Shown here in pieces: positions 16,821 through 25,421 of a stretch of DNA of 64,000 nucleotides. How positions within the stretch are numbered: position 1 is the first letter of the stretch; every line of letters begins with the position of its first letter. The stretch comes from Pseudomonadales bacterium (GTDB lineage Bacteria > Pseudomonadota > Gammaproteobacteria > Pseudomonadales > Azotimanducaceae), in NCBI GenBank assembly GCA_022827905.1, contig JAJEIQ010000061.1:20788-84787 (forward strand), in the 5' to 3' direction. Both the position numbers and the translations under genes were made by a program. A model generated the notes under the pieces. That model ran no database searches. It had not been told where the DNA came from and saw only the letters and a program-made list of their open reading frames with translations.

Positions 16821-18117
16821 GTTCACCACCTCCGTTCCTGCCGCGCATCCCCAGCCAGTCTTCCCAGCGGCCGGACGCCAGCAGCCACTCGAACCAAGCC
16901 TCCCAAACGGTATGACGCAGGTCTAGGGCCTGCATCCGTAGTTCCGCAACCGATTCCACATGCCCGAGATAGTCCCGGGGATCGAGTTCGCCGGCCTCCC
17001 AAGACCGTCTGGCCAGTACTTCCCGGTCTTCCAGCGAGCCGGCGCCATCGCCTAGCCACCGCCGCCATGCGCGCCGGGCAATGCGGTAGCGTTCTGCGCT
17101 TGACTGGAAGCGGACCAAGGCCCGGCGTGCGACGTCGTCGCTTTCGCGGGCTGCCGCAGTCGCGTCGGCGTTCGCTGCGGATACCGCGTGCGTACCGCGG
17201 TCGAGCACGGGGAGCGGCACCGATATGCCAAGCTCCGCGAGGCCGACTCCGGCTTCCCGGCCGACGCCCAAACTGAACGTGGGGTTGGGTCGGCGGTTGC
17301 GGGTCTCCTCGGCGGCCACCGCGGACGCGGCGCGGGCTCTCAACATCGCGGCGCGCACGGCCGGCAGTTCGGATATCGCCTCCATGGGCATCTCGGCGAG
17401 CGGAGGGAACTCGATGTCCAGCGTCGGCCAGCCCGTCATGTCGTCGTGGAACGTCACCCGCCGCACCGCTTCCGCCGCCATCGTCCGTTGCGCCTCGGCG
17501 GCCGCCCGCCGCATTCGCGTCTCGGCGAGCGCAAGCGTCGCCAAGTCCGCCTCCATGTGGCTGATGTCGCCGGCGTCCCGCTGTCGCTTGGCCAGCGACT
17601 CGAAGTCTGCCATCGCCTCCTGTTGCGCTTCGAGCAGCCGGGCCCTGGCCGTTGCGGTCCGCCATCGGGCGAGCGCGTTCAGGAGTTCGCCGGCGGTTGC
17701 CCCTCTTAGGGTCTCGAGCTCCGCTTGGGCGACTAACTGCTGCGCCTCGGCGACTGTGACCCGCGCTTGGCGCTTGCCATGCAGGTCGAACTGCTTGGCC
17801 ACGCCGACCACGACTCTGCGCTCATTGTGGTGGCTGCCGCCAAAGGCGCCGATCTCTTCGGTCTGAATCGACAGTTCCGGATTGTCGTACGACCGTGCGG
17901 CACCGGCCCGCCGCTCCACGTGGGCGCGAAGACTCGACTCGGCGGCGAGGACGGCCGAATTGCTGGCCACTGCGTCGCGCACGAAGGATGCAAGATCGAC
18001 TCGATCGTTCGCCGTCGCGGACAGTGCCAGCCATAGGAGCGCCGTTGCGCTCGTCGATCGGGCCGCCAAGTGCGCTTCCCGCGTTTGAGTGAATAGTCCT
18101 CGCTTGGATGGGGTCAC
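16807..18117 (-). CDS. czcC: Outer-membrane efflux channel, CzcC/TolC family
   Basis: Outer-membrane component of the tripartite metal pump. 436 residues from a GTG start at 18117, with a signal peptide (ALLWLALSATANDRV) and long helical repeats typical of TolC-type proteins (LRAHVERRAGAARSYDNPELS; RAAMLRARAASAVAAEETRN followed by RRPNPTFSLGVG). The NPE/NP motifs are characteristic of the CzcC subgroup. It begins 12 bp after the ZIP gene and overlaps czcB, so it is transcribed with both. Sequence conservation in this family is low, so the call leans on gene order as well. Confidence 0.88.
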   Translation of the reverse strand: MTPSKRGLFTQTREAHLAARSTSATALLWLALSATANDRVDLASFVRDAVASNSAVLAAESSLRAHVERRAGAARSYDNPELSIQTEEIGAFGGSHHNERRVVVGVAKQFDLHGKRQARVTVAEAQQLVAQAELETLRGATAGELLNALARWRTATARARLLEAQQEAMADFESLAKRQRDAGDISHMEADLATLALAETRMRRAAAEAQRTMAAEAVRRVTFHDDMTGWPTLDIEFPPLAEMPMEAISELPAVRAAMLRARAASAVAAEETRNRRPNPTFSLGVGREAGVGLAELGISVPLPVLDRGTHAVSAANADATAAARESDDVARRALVRFQSSAERYRIARRAWRRWLGDGAGSLEDREVLARRSWEAGELDPRDYLGHVESVAELRMQALDLRHTVWEAWFEWLLASGRWEDWLGMRGRNGGGEHEGE

Positions 18118-18129
18118 CGCCGTCGCCCT

Positions 18130-18960
18130 TCAGTGGGTCCGCCCGCCATGGGCCGCCAACGCCTCAACGAAGTATAGCGCGTAGGCAAAGGAGACCCCGG
18201 CCAGGAGCGCCAGCAGGAGCTTGCCGCGGTCGTGCCGGTGGAAGTGGACCTCGGGCAGCAGGTCGCTCAGCGAAATGCACAGCAACGCACCCACGGCGAA
18301 GGCGAGCCCGTATCCCAACACCGGACCTTCCAACGCTGCGGCGACCATTCCCGTGCCGACGTAGCTCGACACCGCGGCTAGGGGGCAGATGAGCGCGTAG
18401 CCGACGTTGGCGGCCAGCCGAGCGCGCCTTGGCTTGCCTTGCTGCTTCATGGTGCCGGTGATCGAGAAGGCGTCCAGCGGCTTGTGCAGCAAAATGGCCA
18501 AGCAGACACCAAGCCCGGGCAGCACTCCCTCCTCAGTCAGTCCGATGCGCACGCTTGCCCCGAGGGCGAATCCCTCCGTGACCGCGTGGATGCCCAAGCC
18601 CAAGGCAATCCCAGCCAAGCCGTGGCTGTTGTTCCCGGTGTGGCCGTGTGCGCTGGCCTCGTCGCTGAAGTCGTGCTGATGGAATTGGAACACGCGCAGC
18701 AGGACGACCATCGTGATCATCCCCCCCACGACCCACAGCATTGCGGCGTTCACCGGTTCGGGCCCGGGAATTCGTTCGAGGCTGTGGGGGAGGAGATGGA
18801 ACAGGGCGACCCCTAGGATGAAGCCGGCGACCAAGCTCATCACGAGTTGGGTGCGCATGTGGGTCATTGCGCCGTACTCGGACAACCGCCCGCCGACCAC
18901 GGACGCAGCGAAGACCGCCCCCGAATAGGCGAGCAGCAGCACCGGCGGGGAGACGCTCAC
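18130..18960 (-). CDS. ZIP-family metal transporter
   Basis: Zinc/iron-permease-type membrane protein that usually moves Zn2+ or other divalent ions into the cytoplasm. 276 residues with about eight membrane helices. The metal-site motifs are HAVTEGFALGASV in helix 4 and ILLHKPLDAFSI in helix 5. A His-containing loop (FQFHQHDFSDEASAHGHTG) precedes helix 4, as in many ZIP proteins. It lies between the small membrane protein and czcC with gaps of 15 and 12 bp. Finding an importer-type family inside an efflux operon is notable; direction of transport is not shown by sequence. Confidence 0.88.
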   Translation of the reverse strand: MSVSPPVLLLAYSGAVFAASVVGGRLSEYGAMTHMRTQLVMSLVAGFILGVALFHLLPHSLERIPGPEPVNAAMLWVVGGMITMVVLLRVFQFHQHDFSDEASAHGHTGNNSHGLAGIALGLGIHAVTEGFALGASVRIGLTEEGVLPGLGVCLAILLHKPLDAFSITGTMKQQGKPRRARLAANVGYALICPLAAVSSYVGTGMVAAALEGPVLGYGLAFAVGALLCISLSDLLPEVHFHRHDRGKLLLALLAGVSFAYALYFVEALAAHGGRTH

Positions 18961-18975
18961 CGGCTGGCGGGTTAG

Positions 18976-19464
18976 CTAGAAGAATAGCGTGAGCAGCACG
19001 ATGCTGGCCACGCCGCCCGCCATGAATCCGATCGCGCTGACCACGCCCGCGGCGGTCGCCATGTCGGCGATGCGGAACGTCTGGTTCTCCACAGTGAACA
19101 GCACTTGGGTGCGGTCGATCTCCCCGTCCACGAAGCGCTTCAGGCCAGTCTCCGCGCCATGCGCCTCCTTGATCGCCACCAGCGCCACTAGGATCATGGT
19201 TGACGCCGACGCCAGGATGCCGATGCCGAAGACCACCAGAGTCAGCAGCGCGAACCAGTGGTACGGGGGATCATCCGCGCCCCCGGATGCGCTCATGATG
19301 CCGATGATCAGCGCCGCGCCGCCAGCATTGCCGAGCAGCAGCAGCCGGGTGGACTCGGTGATCAAACGGAACATCACGCCCCGTCGCTGGGCGACCACCT
19401 TGTAGAGTTCCCGCAGCCACTCCTCGCCGGTCTCCTCGACGGAGAATTGGTCCATGCGCTTCAT
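18976..19464 (-). CDS. Small membrane protein of unknown function in the SPFH/metal operon
   Basis: 162 residues with three or four hydrophobic helices (LLLLGNAGGAALIIGIMSA; WFALLTLVVFGIGILASAST; MATAAGVVSAIGFMAGGVAS) and a soluble, charged N terminus of about 35 residues. The loop between helices two and three is acidic/basic and about 35 residues long (KEAHGAETGLKRFVDGEIDR). No metal-binding cluster is visible. The start overlaps the stop of the binding-protein gene by 4 bp, so the two are coupled. I do not recognise the family. Its constant partners here are SPFH proteins and a binding protein, suggesting a membrane scaffold role; this is inference. Confidence 0.75.
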   Translation of the reverse strand: MKRMDQFSVEETGEEWLRELYKVVAQRRGVMFRLITESTRLLLLGNAGGAALIIGIMSASGGADDPPYHWFALLTLVVFGIGILASASTMILVALVAIKEAHGAETGLKRFVDGEIDRTQVLFTVENQTFRIADMATAAGVVSAIGFMAGGVASIVLLTLFF

Positions 19465-20639
19465 GGGTTGCCTCCCTCCGCGCTGTCCGCTTCGGCTTCC
19501 GGGCCGAAGTGGGTCAGGCGCACGTACTTGGACCCGGCGTTCGACTCAGGCGCGAAGGCCACTGTCCAGTCGTCGATGCGCACCGGTTCCGTCGGCTTCG
19601 CTTCGGTCATGAAGGCCGTGCGGGTGACCTCGCCGTCAACGCGCTCGAGGGTGGATGCCAGATAGCGTCCGAGCAGATAGCCCTCCAGTGAGACTTCGTT
19701 CATGGCCGGTTCATCCGATGCCGCGTGGGTCGCCATCGCGCGTCGAAAGTTGGTGGCGAGCGCACTCTCCGCATCGGTCGGATTCGGAACCACCTCGGTC
19801 ATCAGAATTCGGTCGCTGGGCGCTTCCACCCGTCGCCGAAGCTCCGAGGAAAGCGAGAACGACAGGTTGGCCAGCGTGTAGTCATGGCCCAACGAGTGCG
19901 CCAAATTGATGATCTCGGAATTGGCGGCGTAGGCGCCGACCAGCAGGATAGCTTCCAGATCCGCCTTGGCGAGGCCGAACAGGCTGGCGTGGACCGCGTG
20001 GGTGTTCCGCGAGTAGGTGGTCTTTGCCAGCAGCGGGATGTCCTGCTCCGCCAGTGCGGCGAGATAGCTGCGCATCACCGAGCGGCCGAACGCATCGTCT
20101 TGGTAGATGATGCCGAGCCGCTTGTGGCCGCGCTCTTCGACGATGTTGGCTACCAAAGCCCGCACCTCGTCGAAGTAGCTCGCCCGCAGGTTGACCACGT
20201 TCGGAAACCGCGCCGCATCGTGCAGGAAGTCGGCGCCCGTCACGTGGCCCACGAAGGGGATGCCCGCGGTCCGCAGCACTGGTGCGATCCGGGCCGCGGT
20301 CGGCGTTCCCACGCCACCGACCACCGCCAGCACGTCGTTTGCCGCCGCGAACTGCTCCGCGTTCGCCGCTGCCTGTTCCGGTTCGTAGCCATCGTCAAGC
20401 GCGACCAGTTCAAGGTTGCGTCCGTTGACGCCGCCTGCGGCGTTGCGTTCCGCGAAGGCGGTGAGGATGCCCGACCGGTAGTCGATGCCGAGACGCCGGT
20501 TGGGGCCAGAGAAGCAAGCGCTCTGGCCGAACACCACCGCTTCCGTGGTCACTCCAGGTCCCGCCACTGCCGGCCATGCGGTTAAGCTGGCTGCGGCAAG
20601 GCATAGGAACCGCAAGGCTCCCTTACCCATCATGGCCAT
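19461..20639 (-). CDS. Periplasmic ligand-binding protein, branched-chain amino acid ABC type (LivK-like)
   Basis: 392-residue protein with a signal peptide (ALRFLCLAAASLTAWPAVAG) and a type 1 periplasmic binding fold. Motifs are VVFGQSACFSGPNRRLGIDY, a Gly-rich stretch AVVGGVGTPTAARIAPVL, and LGIIYQDDAFGRSVMRSYL, typical of Peripla_BP_6 receptors. No ABC permease or ATPase gene accompanies it; it sits between an HflK-like SPFH gene (17-bp overlap) and a small membrane protein (4-bp overlap). It therefore may sense a ligand rather than feed an importer. The ligand is unknown. Met1 and Met4 are both possible starts. Confidence 0.85.
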   Translation of the reverse strand: MAMMGKGALRFLCLAAASLTAWPAVAGPGVTTEAVVFGQSACFSGPNRRLGIDYRSGILTAFAERNAAGGVNGRNLELVALDDGYEPEQAAANAEQFAAANDVLAVVGGVGTPTAARIAPVLRTAGIPFVGHVTGADFLHDAARFPNVVNLRASYFDEVRALVANIVEERGHKRLGIIYQDDAFGRSVMRSYLAALAEQDIPLLAKTTYSRNTHAVHASLFGLAKADLEAILLVGAYAANSEIINLAHSLGHDYTLANLSFSLSSELRRRVEAPSDRILMTEVVPNPTDAESALATNFRRAMATHAASDEPAMNEVSLEGYLLGRYLASTLERVDGEVTRTAFMTEAKPTEPVRIDDWTVAFAPESNAGSKYVRLTHFGPEAEADSAEGGNP

Positions 20640-21927
20640 CCGAACCGCCCTTATTGTTCTGCGGGGTTTCTTCAGGAATTGTGTCCACGAGTGGCTTCTG
20701 CGCCGGACGCTCCTCCACCGCCGGACCCGTGCGCCCGACGTGTCCGTGGGCGAAGATCGAAGGCGAATCGAAGATCAGGGAGCGCGGCGCGGCCGCCGCC
20801 AAGTGGTCCCGCTCCGCTCGTCTATCGTGGAAACGCCCGTCCATGGTGAGTTGGTCGAGTTCCACGTCGCCGCCCGCATGCAAGTCCCTCGGCGCAGTGG
20901 ACGCAACCAGGGTCCGTTCTTCGCCAAGTTCCCTGGCCGCTCCGGGTGGGGTGGCGACGGCCAAGTCGAAGGGCGGCGCGCCAATGCCGTCGATCATGTT
21001 GATGTCGATGGTGGAGGCGTCGCCTGGGTTCACCGCCGCAAGGCTCGCTTGGGAGAAGATGGTGCGCATCCGCTGCCAGTAGCGCGTGACGGCCACTTGT
21101 TCCGGCTCGCTGCGGTACTCGGCCAGCAGGGCGCGAAAGGCCTCAGCGGCGCTCTTGGCCTGCTTGAGGCGTTCCTCGGCCCGCGCCTTGGCGTTGAGCA
21201 CCAAGGATTCGGCTTGGCCGCGGGTGCGGGCGAGATAGCGTTCGCTGCGCCGGTTTGCCTCGCTCTCCGCCTGGGTTCGCTCAGCGATGGCATCGTTGAC
21301 GTCGCGGAACGCGGCCATCGTCTCGTCGATGGGCCGCACGTCCACGATGGTCAGCGCTGCGACCTCGATGCCAATTCCGTATGCCGCGACCCGTTCAGCG
21401 ATGTCCTCGAATAGGTGCGCCTCGATGATGTTGCGGTTGCTGGTGAAGATCAGGTCGATGAAATTGCTGCCGAGCGCATCGACCAGCGCCTCCCGAACAA
21501 GCATCGTCATCAGCTTCTCGGGCTCGGCGGCGGTGTGCAGGTAGTTGTGCAGATTGTCGATCACGTACTGGACGGCCACTTCGACCTCCAGCAGATTGGT
21601 GTCGCCCGACAGGATCGTGAAGTTGACCTTGTCCCCATTCTTGCTGGCCACCCCGAGGCGTGCGATGCGCTTCACTGGGCGGATATGCGCCTCCTCGATC
21701 ACCGGAATGCGGTAGCGCCAGCCGGGGCCGACCTCGGCATCCACCACCTTGCCGAATCGTGTGCGAACCGCCTGCTCCTCTTTTTTGACAATGTAGAAGC
21801 CGCTTGTTAGCAGAGCAACGAGGCCGACCATGGCGGACCAAGCTAGAATGTGTCCCCAGTGGCGCCCGACGAAGTCGAACGACGCGTAGATCGCGCGGGT
21901 GCTTGGCGGCAGCGGCTCGTCGGCCAT
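20623..21927 (-). CDS. SPFH-domain membrane protein, HflK-like, with disordered C-terminal tail
   Basis: Stomatin/prohibitin/flotillin/HflK family member; such proteins form large ring or cage assemblies on the inner membrane and often modulate FtsH. 434 residues: a membrane helix at about 30-50, the SPFH domain at about 50-230 (IVKKEEQAVRTRFGKVV; GPGWRYRIPVIEEAHIRPVK), and a coiled coil with TQAESEANRRSERYLARTRG (about 240-290). Then comes a polar, Pro/Gly/Asp-rich tail of about 120 residues that standard HflK lacks. It starts on the last base of the upstream HflC-like stop codon (TAATG). It is distinct from housekeeping hflK, which normally lies with hflX and hfq. Confidence 0.85.
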   Translation of the reverse strand: MADEPLPPSTRAIYASFDFVGRHWGHILAWSAMVGLVALLTSGFYIVKKEEQAVRTRFGKVVDAEVGPGWRYRIPVIEEAHIRPVKRIARLGVASKNGDKVNFTILSGDTNLLEVEVAVQYVIDNLHNYLHTAAEPEKLMTMLVREALVDALGSNFIDLIFTSNRNIIEAHLFEDIAERVAAYGIGIEVAALTIVDVRPIDETMAAFRDVNDAIAERTQAESEANRRSERYLARTRGQAESLVLNAKARAEERLKQAKSAAEAFRALLAEYRSEPEQVAVTRYWQRMRTIFSQASLAAVNPGDASTIDINMIDGIGAPPFDLAVATPPGAARELGEERTLVASTAPRDLHAGGDVELDQLTMDGRFHDRRAERDHLAAAAPRSLIFDSPSIFAHGHVGRTGPAVEERPAQKPLVDTIPEETPQNNKGGSDGHDG

Positions 21928-22826
21928 TACGGGCTCCCCGGCATGGCGCGGCTGTCCAGGTAGCGGAACAGTTCGCTGTCCGCGGGGAGCATGAGCGTGG
22001 TGTTCTCGTCGATGATGAGGTCGTAGCTGTCCAGCGCCCGGATGAATTCGTAGAAGTCCGGATCCTCGCGGTAGGCCTCACCGAGCAGGGCCATCGCCTC
22101 CGCCTCCGCATTGCCGAGAATCACCGTTGCCTCCGCGTGGGCCTCCGCGACCAGTTTCTCGTGCTCGTTGACCGCCAGCGCCTCAATGCGCATGGCCACC
22201 TCCTCGCCCTCGGCGCGGTAGCGCGAAGCGATGCGGGCGCGTTCCGAGACCATGCGCTGGATCACGCTTGGCCGGTTCTCCGGGGGCAGGGTGTACTCCA
22301 CCACCCCGGCGCGCATGACCTCGATGCCGTAGTTGGCCAATGCCACGGGGGCGACGCGCTCGAGAATTTGGTCGGATGCCTGATCGAATTCCTCGTGTTC
22401 AAGCCCCAATCCGATGAACGCTTCGCGGGCCTTGTTGCTGACCACGATGCCGACGCTGGACAAATAGACGTCGCGCAGCTTCTCCAGCGCGTTCTCATCG
22501 GTGCGGATGGCCTCGACAAACAGGATGGGATCCACCACCCGCCACAGCAGGTAGCCGTCCACCAGCACGCTCTTCTGATCCTCCGTGATCAGTTCCTGGG
22601 GCAGGTCCGTCATGGTCTGCATGCGGCGATCGACCTTATAGACTCTGGACACCGGGCGCGGCCACTTGAGGTGGAAGCCGGGCTGCCGCACCGGTGGCGC
22701 AATCCGGCCGAAGTGGGTCAGCACACCCTGCTGCGTCTCCCGGATGATGTAGAAGCTGTCATACAGGATGGCCAGCGCCAACGCGGCGCCGACGGTCCAG
22801 AGCGTTGCCTTTCCGGTTCGCGTCAT
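21927..22826 (-). CDS. SPFH-domain membrane protein, HflC-like
   Basis: 299-residue SPFH protein. ATG 22826 is chosen because it overlaps the upstream stop (ATGA) and puts the single membrane helix at about residues 8-24; the frame is open upstream but encodes an arginine-rich non-family stretch. SPFH motifs: YIIRETQQGVLTHFGRI, QPGFHLKWPRPVSRVYKVDR, then DGYLLWRVVDPILFVEAIRT and VEYTLPPENRPSVIQRMVSE, which match HflC closely. A helical region rich in Ala/Glu follows (HEKLVAEAHAEATVILGNAE). With the HflK-like gene and the fused permease it gives three SPFH domains in a row. Confidence 0.87.
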   Translation of the reverse strand: MTRTGKATLWTVGAALALAILYDSFYIIRETQQGVLTHFGRIAPPVRQPGFHLKWPRPVSRVYKVDRRMQTMTDLPQELITEDQKSVLVDGYLLWRVVDPILFVEAIRTDENALEKLRDVYLSSVGIVVSNKAREAFIGLGLEHEEFDQASDQILERVAPVALANYGIEVMRAGVVEYTLPPENRPSVIQRMVSERARIASRYRAEGEEVAMRIEALAVNEHEKLVAEAHAEATVILGNAEAEAMALLGEAYREDPDFYEFIRALDSYDLIIDENTTLMLPADSELFRYLDSRAMPGSP

Positions 22827-25126
22827 CGTTTTGTCCCTCCGTGGTGGCCGTTGCCGGCTGCACCGGATCGGCGCTTCCAGAGCGCCACCTTGTCGAGGCT
22901 GCCTTCGTTGGGCACGATCACCTTGGCGTTGCCGGACAGGGCGGATTCCAGCTTCTCCCGCCACAGCATGTTCCGCAGCACCTCCGGGGCGGTGCGGGTT
23001 GCCCCCGCCACCGCCGAGATCGCCTCCGCTTCCGCCCGTGCGCCCGCCAGCTTGCGGAACGCCTGCCCTTGCGCTTGTTCCACCTCGTAGAACGCGTTGC
23101 CGTAGGCTTGCGGAGTCAGCGCGACCAGCAGGCGTTGCGCGTTCACGATGATCCGCTCCCGGTCCTCCTGGGCGCTCGACACCTCGCGGAAGGCGCTGGC
23201 CGTCTCCGCGGTCGGGCTCACGTCCACCAGATTCGCCTTCACCAGTTCGATTGAGTTGAGCACGGGATCCCGGCCTTCTATGGGCTCGTCGAACAGTGCC
23301 CGGATGTGGTCCTCCAGCGGGCCGCGGTGGGCGTTGAGCAGCGGCTCCAGGCGCTGCGCCGATATGAACGAGCGCATGTGGCCGAAGATGAAGGCGGAAA
23401 TCACGCGTTCCGGATCGGTGGTCCGGTAGTGGTAGATGTAAGGGTCCGACACGCGATATTGCACGTTCACGGTGAACGACATCAGGTTCAGGTCGCCGGA
23501 GACGAACTCATGCCCGTCGTCGGACATGATTGACTTCACTTCGCGGATCGGCCAGTGGTCCACCTGCACGAAGGGGCGGGGAGCCAGATAGTGCAGCCCG
23601 GGCGGCAGGTCGCGCCACCACACCTGGCCGAACAGCAGGCCGTAGCCCACCGAGCCGGGCGGCACCCGAGTGAAGCCGGAACCGAGGAACACCAGAAGCG
23701 CAGCGCCCAACAGCGCGGCGCCCGCCGGTGTATTGGGTACCACGGCTCCCGCCAGTGGACGCCCACGGGTGAGCCGCATCCAGAGTTCGGCGAGCCGTCG
23801 ACCGACCGGGCGCATGTTGAGCATCAGATCGTCGTAGCCGCTCTTGAGCGCTCCGGCCCGGAACCGCCACACGATCAGCGCAGCCAAGCCGATGGCGCCG
23901 CCGATCTGGAGAGCGAGAATCGCCGGCGAGTCCGACGCCTCGAGATTTACCGCGATCGACAGGCCTGCAGCCAGCAGCAACAGGTCAATCGCGATGCCCA
24001 GCACGACCGTGACGGCGATCACCGCAGCGACATAGACGGCTGTGAACCGAGCGCCGAATTGGCTCACTATGATCGCGATTGTGCCGGTGTTGGTTGCCGG
24101 ACCCGTCATCAGGAACACCAAGGCCGCCCCTGGGCTGACGCCCTTGGCCACCAGCGCCGCAGCAATGGGCGTGCTGGCCGACGCGCAGATGTAAAGCGGA
24201 ATGCCGATCAGCACCATGACCGGGTACGACAGCCAGCGCGCGTATTCGTGAGCCATCAAGTCCGCCGGGATCGCCAGGTACAGGATGCCGCCGAGGGCGA
24301 TGCCCACTAGGAGCGCAAAGAGAATGTCGTCGGCGATCTCGACGAATCCGTAGCGGAACACGTGCCGGACCACCGTGGGAAAGTCGGGGCCTTGAACGGC
24401 CGCGTCGTCGTGCGGGTCCTGCGCCGAAGACTCGCCAGTCGGCGACGGCGCGGCTTCTCGGTAAAAGTCCGGCTTTAACCATGCGGCGTGCCGCCATCGG
24501 CCAGCGGCGGAGGTCAGACCGCGGAGCCAGCGTCCCGCGAAGCCGCGCAGCTGGGCGAAGCTGACGTAGCAGTCGTCCCGATCCGGCATCAGCGACTCAT
24601 GGGCGCCGTGATCGTCATGTCCGTGATCGTCATGTCCGTGATCGTGCCCGCCGTGGTCGTGGCCGTCCCCGTGGCTGTGGCCGGGCTCGGCCTGGCCGTG
24701 ACCTTTGGAGTCGTCGCGGATCAGCCCGATGCAGAAGATGCCGGCAACCACTGCAGTCAAGAAGCTGATGACCGGCCGCACGATCGCGACGATCGGCCCA
24801 AAAAAGGCGTTGGTCACCAAGATCGAGTCGGCTCCCGTTTCCGGTGCCGTGATGAGGAAGGACATGCACGAGGACCGGGAGGCGCCCTTCCGGCGCATCT
24901 CGGCAACCACGGGCACCACCGAGCAGCTGCACAGGGGCATCGGCACGCCAATGCCCGCGCTGGTCGCCACGGACTTGAGGCTGTCGTCACGGAACCAGCT
25001 AAGAATCGCCTCTCGCGATATGAAGACGTGGATCACGCCGGAAAGGAAAAGCCCCAGCAGAAGCATCGGGGAAAGCAGCAGGAAGGACGACCATAGAAAA
25101 TCCAGGAACTCGACCGCTGCATTCAT
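22823..25126 (-). CDS. Metal permease fused to a C-terminal SPFH (HflK-like) domain
   Basis: 767 residues with two recognisable halves. Residues 1-440 resemble the DUF318/SO_0444-type Cu/Zn efflux permease: GVPMPLCSCSVVPVVAEMRR (Cys66, Cys68), a His-rich loop at about 142-176 with over ten histidines, and the second half-site PLYICASASTPIAAALVAKG with TGPATNTGTIAI. Residues 465-767 begin with a new membrane helix (about 468-484) and continue as an HflK-like SPFH domain (PPGLHYLAPRPFVQVDHWPI; MSFTVNVQYRVSDPYIYHYR) plus its coiled coil. The frame is unbroken, so this looks like a true fusion. It is the first gene of the nine-gene operon. Export of a soft or borderline metal and its organisation by an SPFH ring is inference. 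Confidence 0.85.
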   Translation of the reverse strand: MNAAVEFLDFLWSSFLLLSPMLLLGLFLSGVIHVFISREAILSWFRDDSLKSVATSAGIGVPMPLCSCSVVPVVAEMRRKGASRSSCMSFLITAPETGADSILVTNAFFGPIVAIVRPVISFLTAVVAGIFCIGLIRDDSKGHGQAEPGHSHGDGHDHGGHDHGHDDHGHDDHGAHESLMPDRDDCYVSFAQLRGFAGRWLRGLTSAAGRWRHAAWLKPDFYREAAPSPTGESSAQDPHDDAAVQGPDFPTVVRHVFRYGFVEIADDILFALLVGIALGGILYLAIPADLMAHEYARWLSYPVMVLIGIPLYICASASTPIAAALVAKGVSPGAALVFLMTGPATNTGTIAIIVSQFGARFTAVYVAAVIAVTVVLGIAIDLLLLAAGLSIAVNLEASDSPAILALQIGGAIGLAALIVWRFRAGALKSGYDDLMLNMRPVGRRLAELWMRLTRGRPLAGAVVPNTPAGAALLGAALLVFLGSGFTRVPPGSVGYGLLFGQVWWRDLPPGLHYLAPRPFVQVDHWPIREVKSIMSDDGHEFVSGDLNLMSFTVNVQYRVSDPYIYHYRTTDPERVISAFIFGHMRSFISAQRLEPLLNAHRGPLEDHIRALFDEPIEGRDPVLNSIELVKANLVDVSPTAETASAFREVSSAQEDRERIIVNAQRLLVALTPQAYGNAFYEVEQAQGQAFRKLAGARAEAEAISAVAGATRTAPEVLRNMLWREKLESALSGNAKVIVPNEGSLDKVALWKRRSGAAGNGHHGGTKR

Positions 25127-25280
25127 GCGAGACCCCGTGAGCTATGGACTTTGGGCTTGCCCTCACGCTGGTGCATCGGGCACAGACAGCCGCGTGGCAG
25201 TTGGCCCGGAATGGACCATGCGCCGCCCGCCACGGATTGTCGTCCCCTTCGAGTTGTTTGCTCAAGCTCCAACACGCACC

Positions 25281-25340
25281 ACTCCAGCTTGGAGACAGAA
25301 CACTGGAGTTAGTCTGAATGCGTCCGCCCGAATATGTCAA
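25281..25340 (-). promoter_or_regulatory. Possible promoter and dyad operator upstream of the permease-SPFH operon
   Basis: The 295-bp gap between the TonB receptor and the permease gene holds a minus-strand TTGACA (-35-like) at 25340-25335. The -10 partner is weak. Just downstream lies a dyad, ACTCCAG at 25281-25287 and CTGGAGT at 25303-25309, with an inner hairpin CTCCA-GCT-TGGAG at 25282-25294. Such dyads resemble sites of metal-sensing MerR-family regulators, but no regulator gene is nearby and the match is by eye. The rest of the gap shows no gene. Confidence 0.3.
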
Positions 25341-25421
25341 GTAATTGTGGCTTTGTCTTGGGACAACTCCCGTTGTGGCTTTTTCGTGGATGTCGAACGG
25401 AACGCCAAGGGGCGCCGGCTC

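Noticed and set aside
20623..22826. Housekeeping hflKC
   Set aside because: Context (fused permease, binding protein, metal operon) and the extra tail differ from the hfq-hflX-hflK-hflC locus; called HflK/HflC-like instead.
24605..24665. Tandem-looking repeat (gtgatcgtcatgtcc units), considered as a CRISPR or regulatory repeat
   Set aside because: It is the coding repeat for the His/Asp-rich loop of the permease; no spacer structure.
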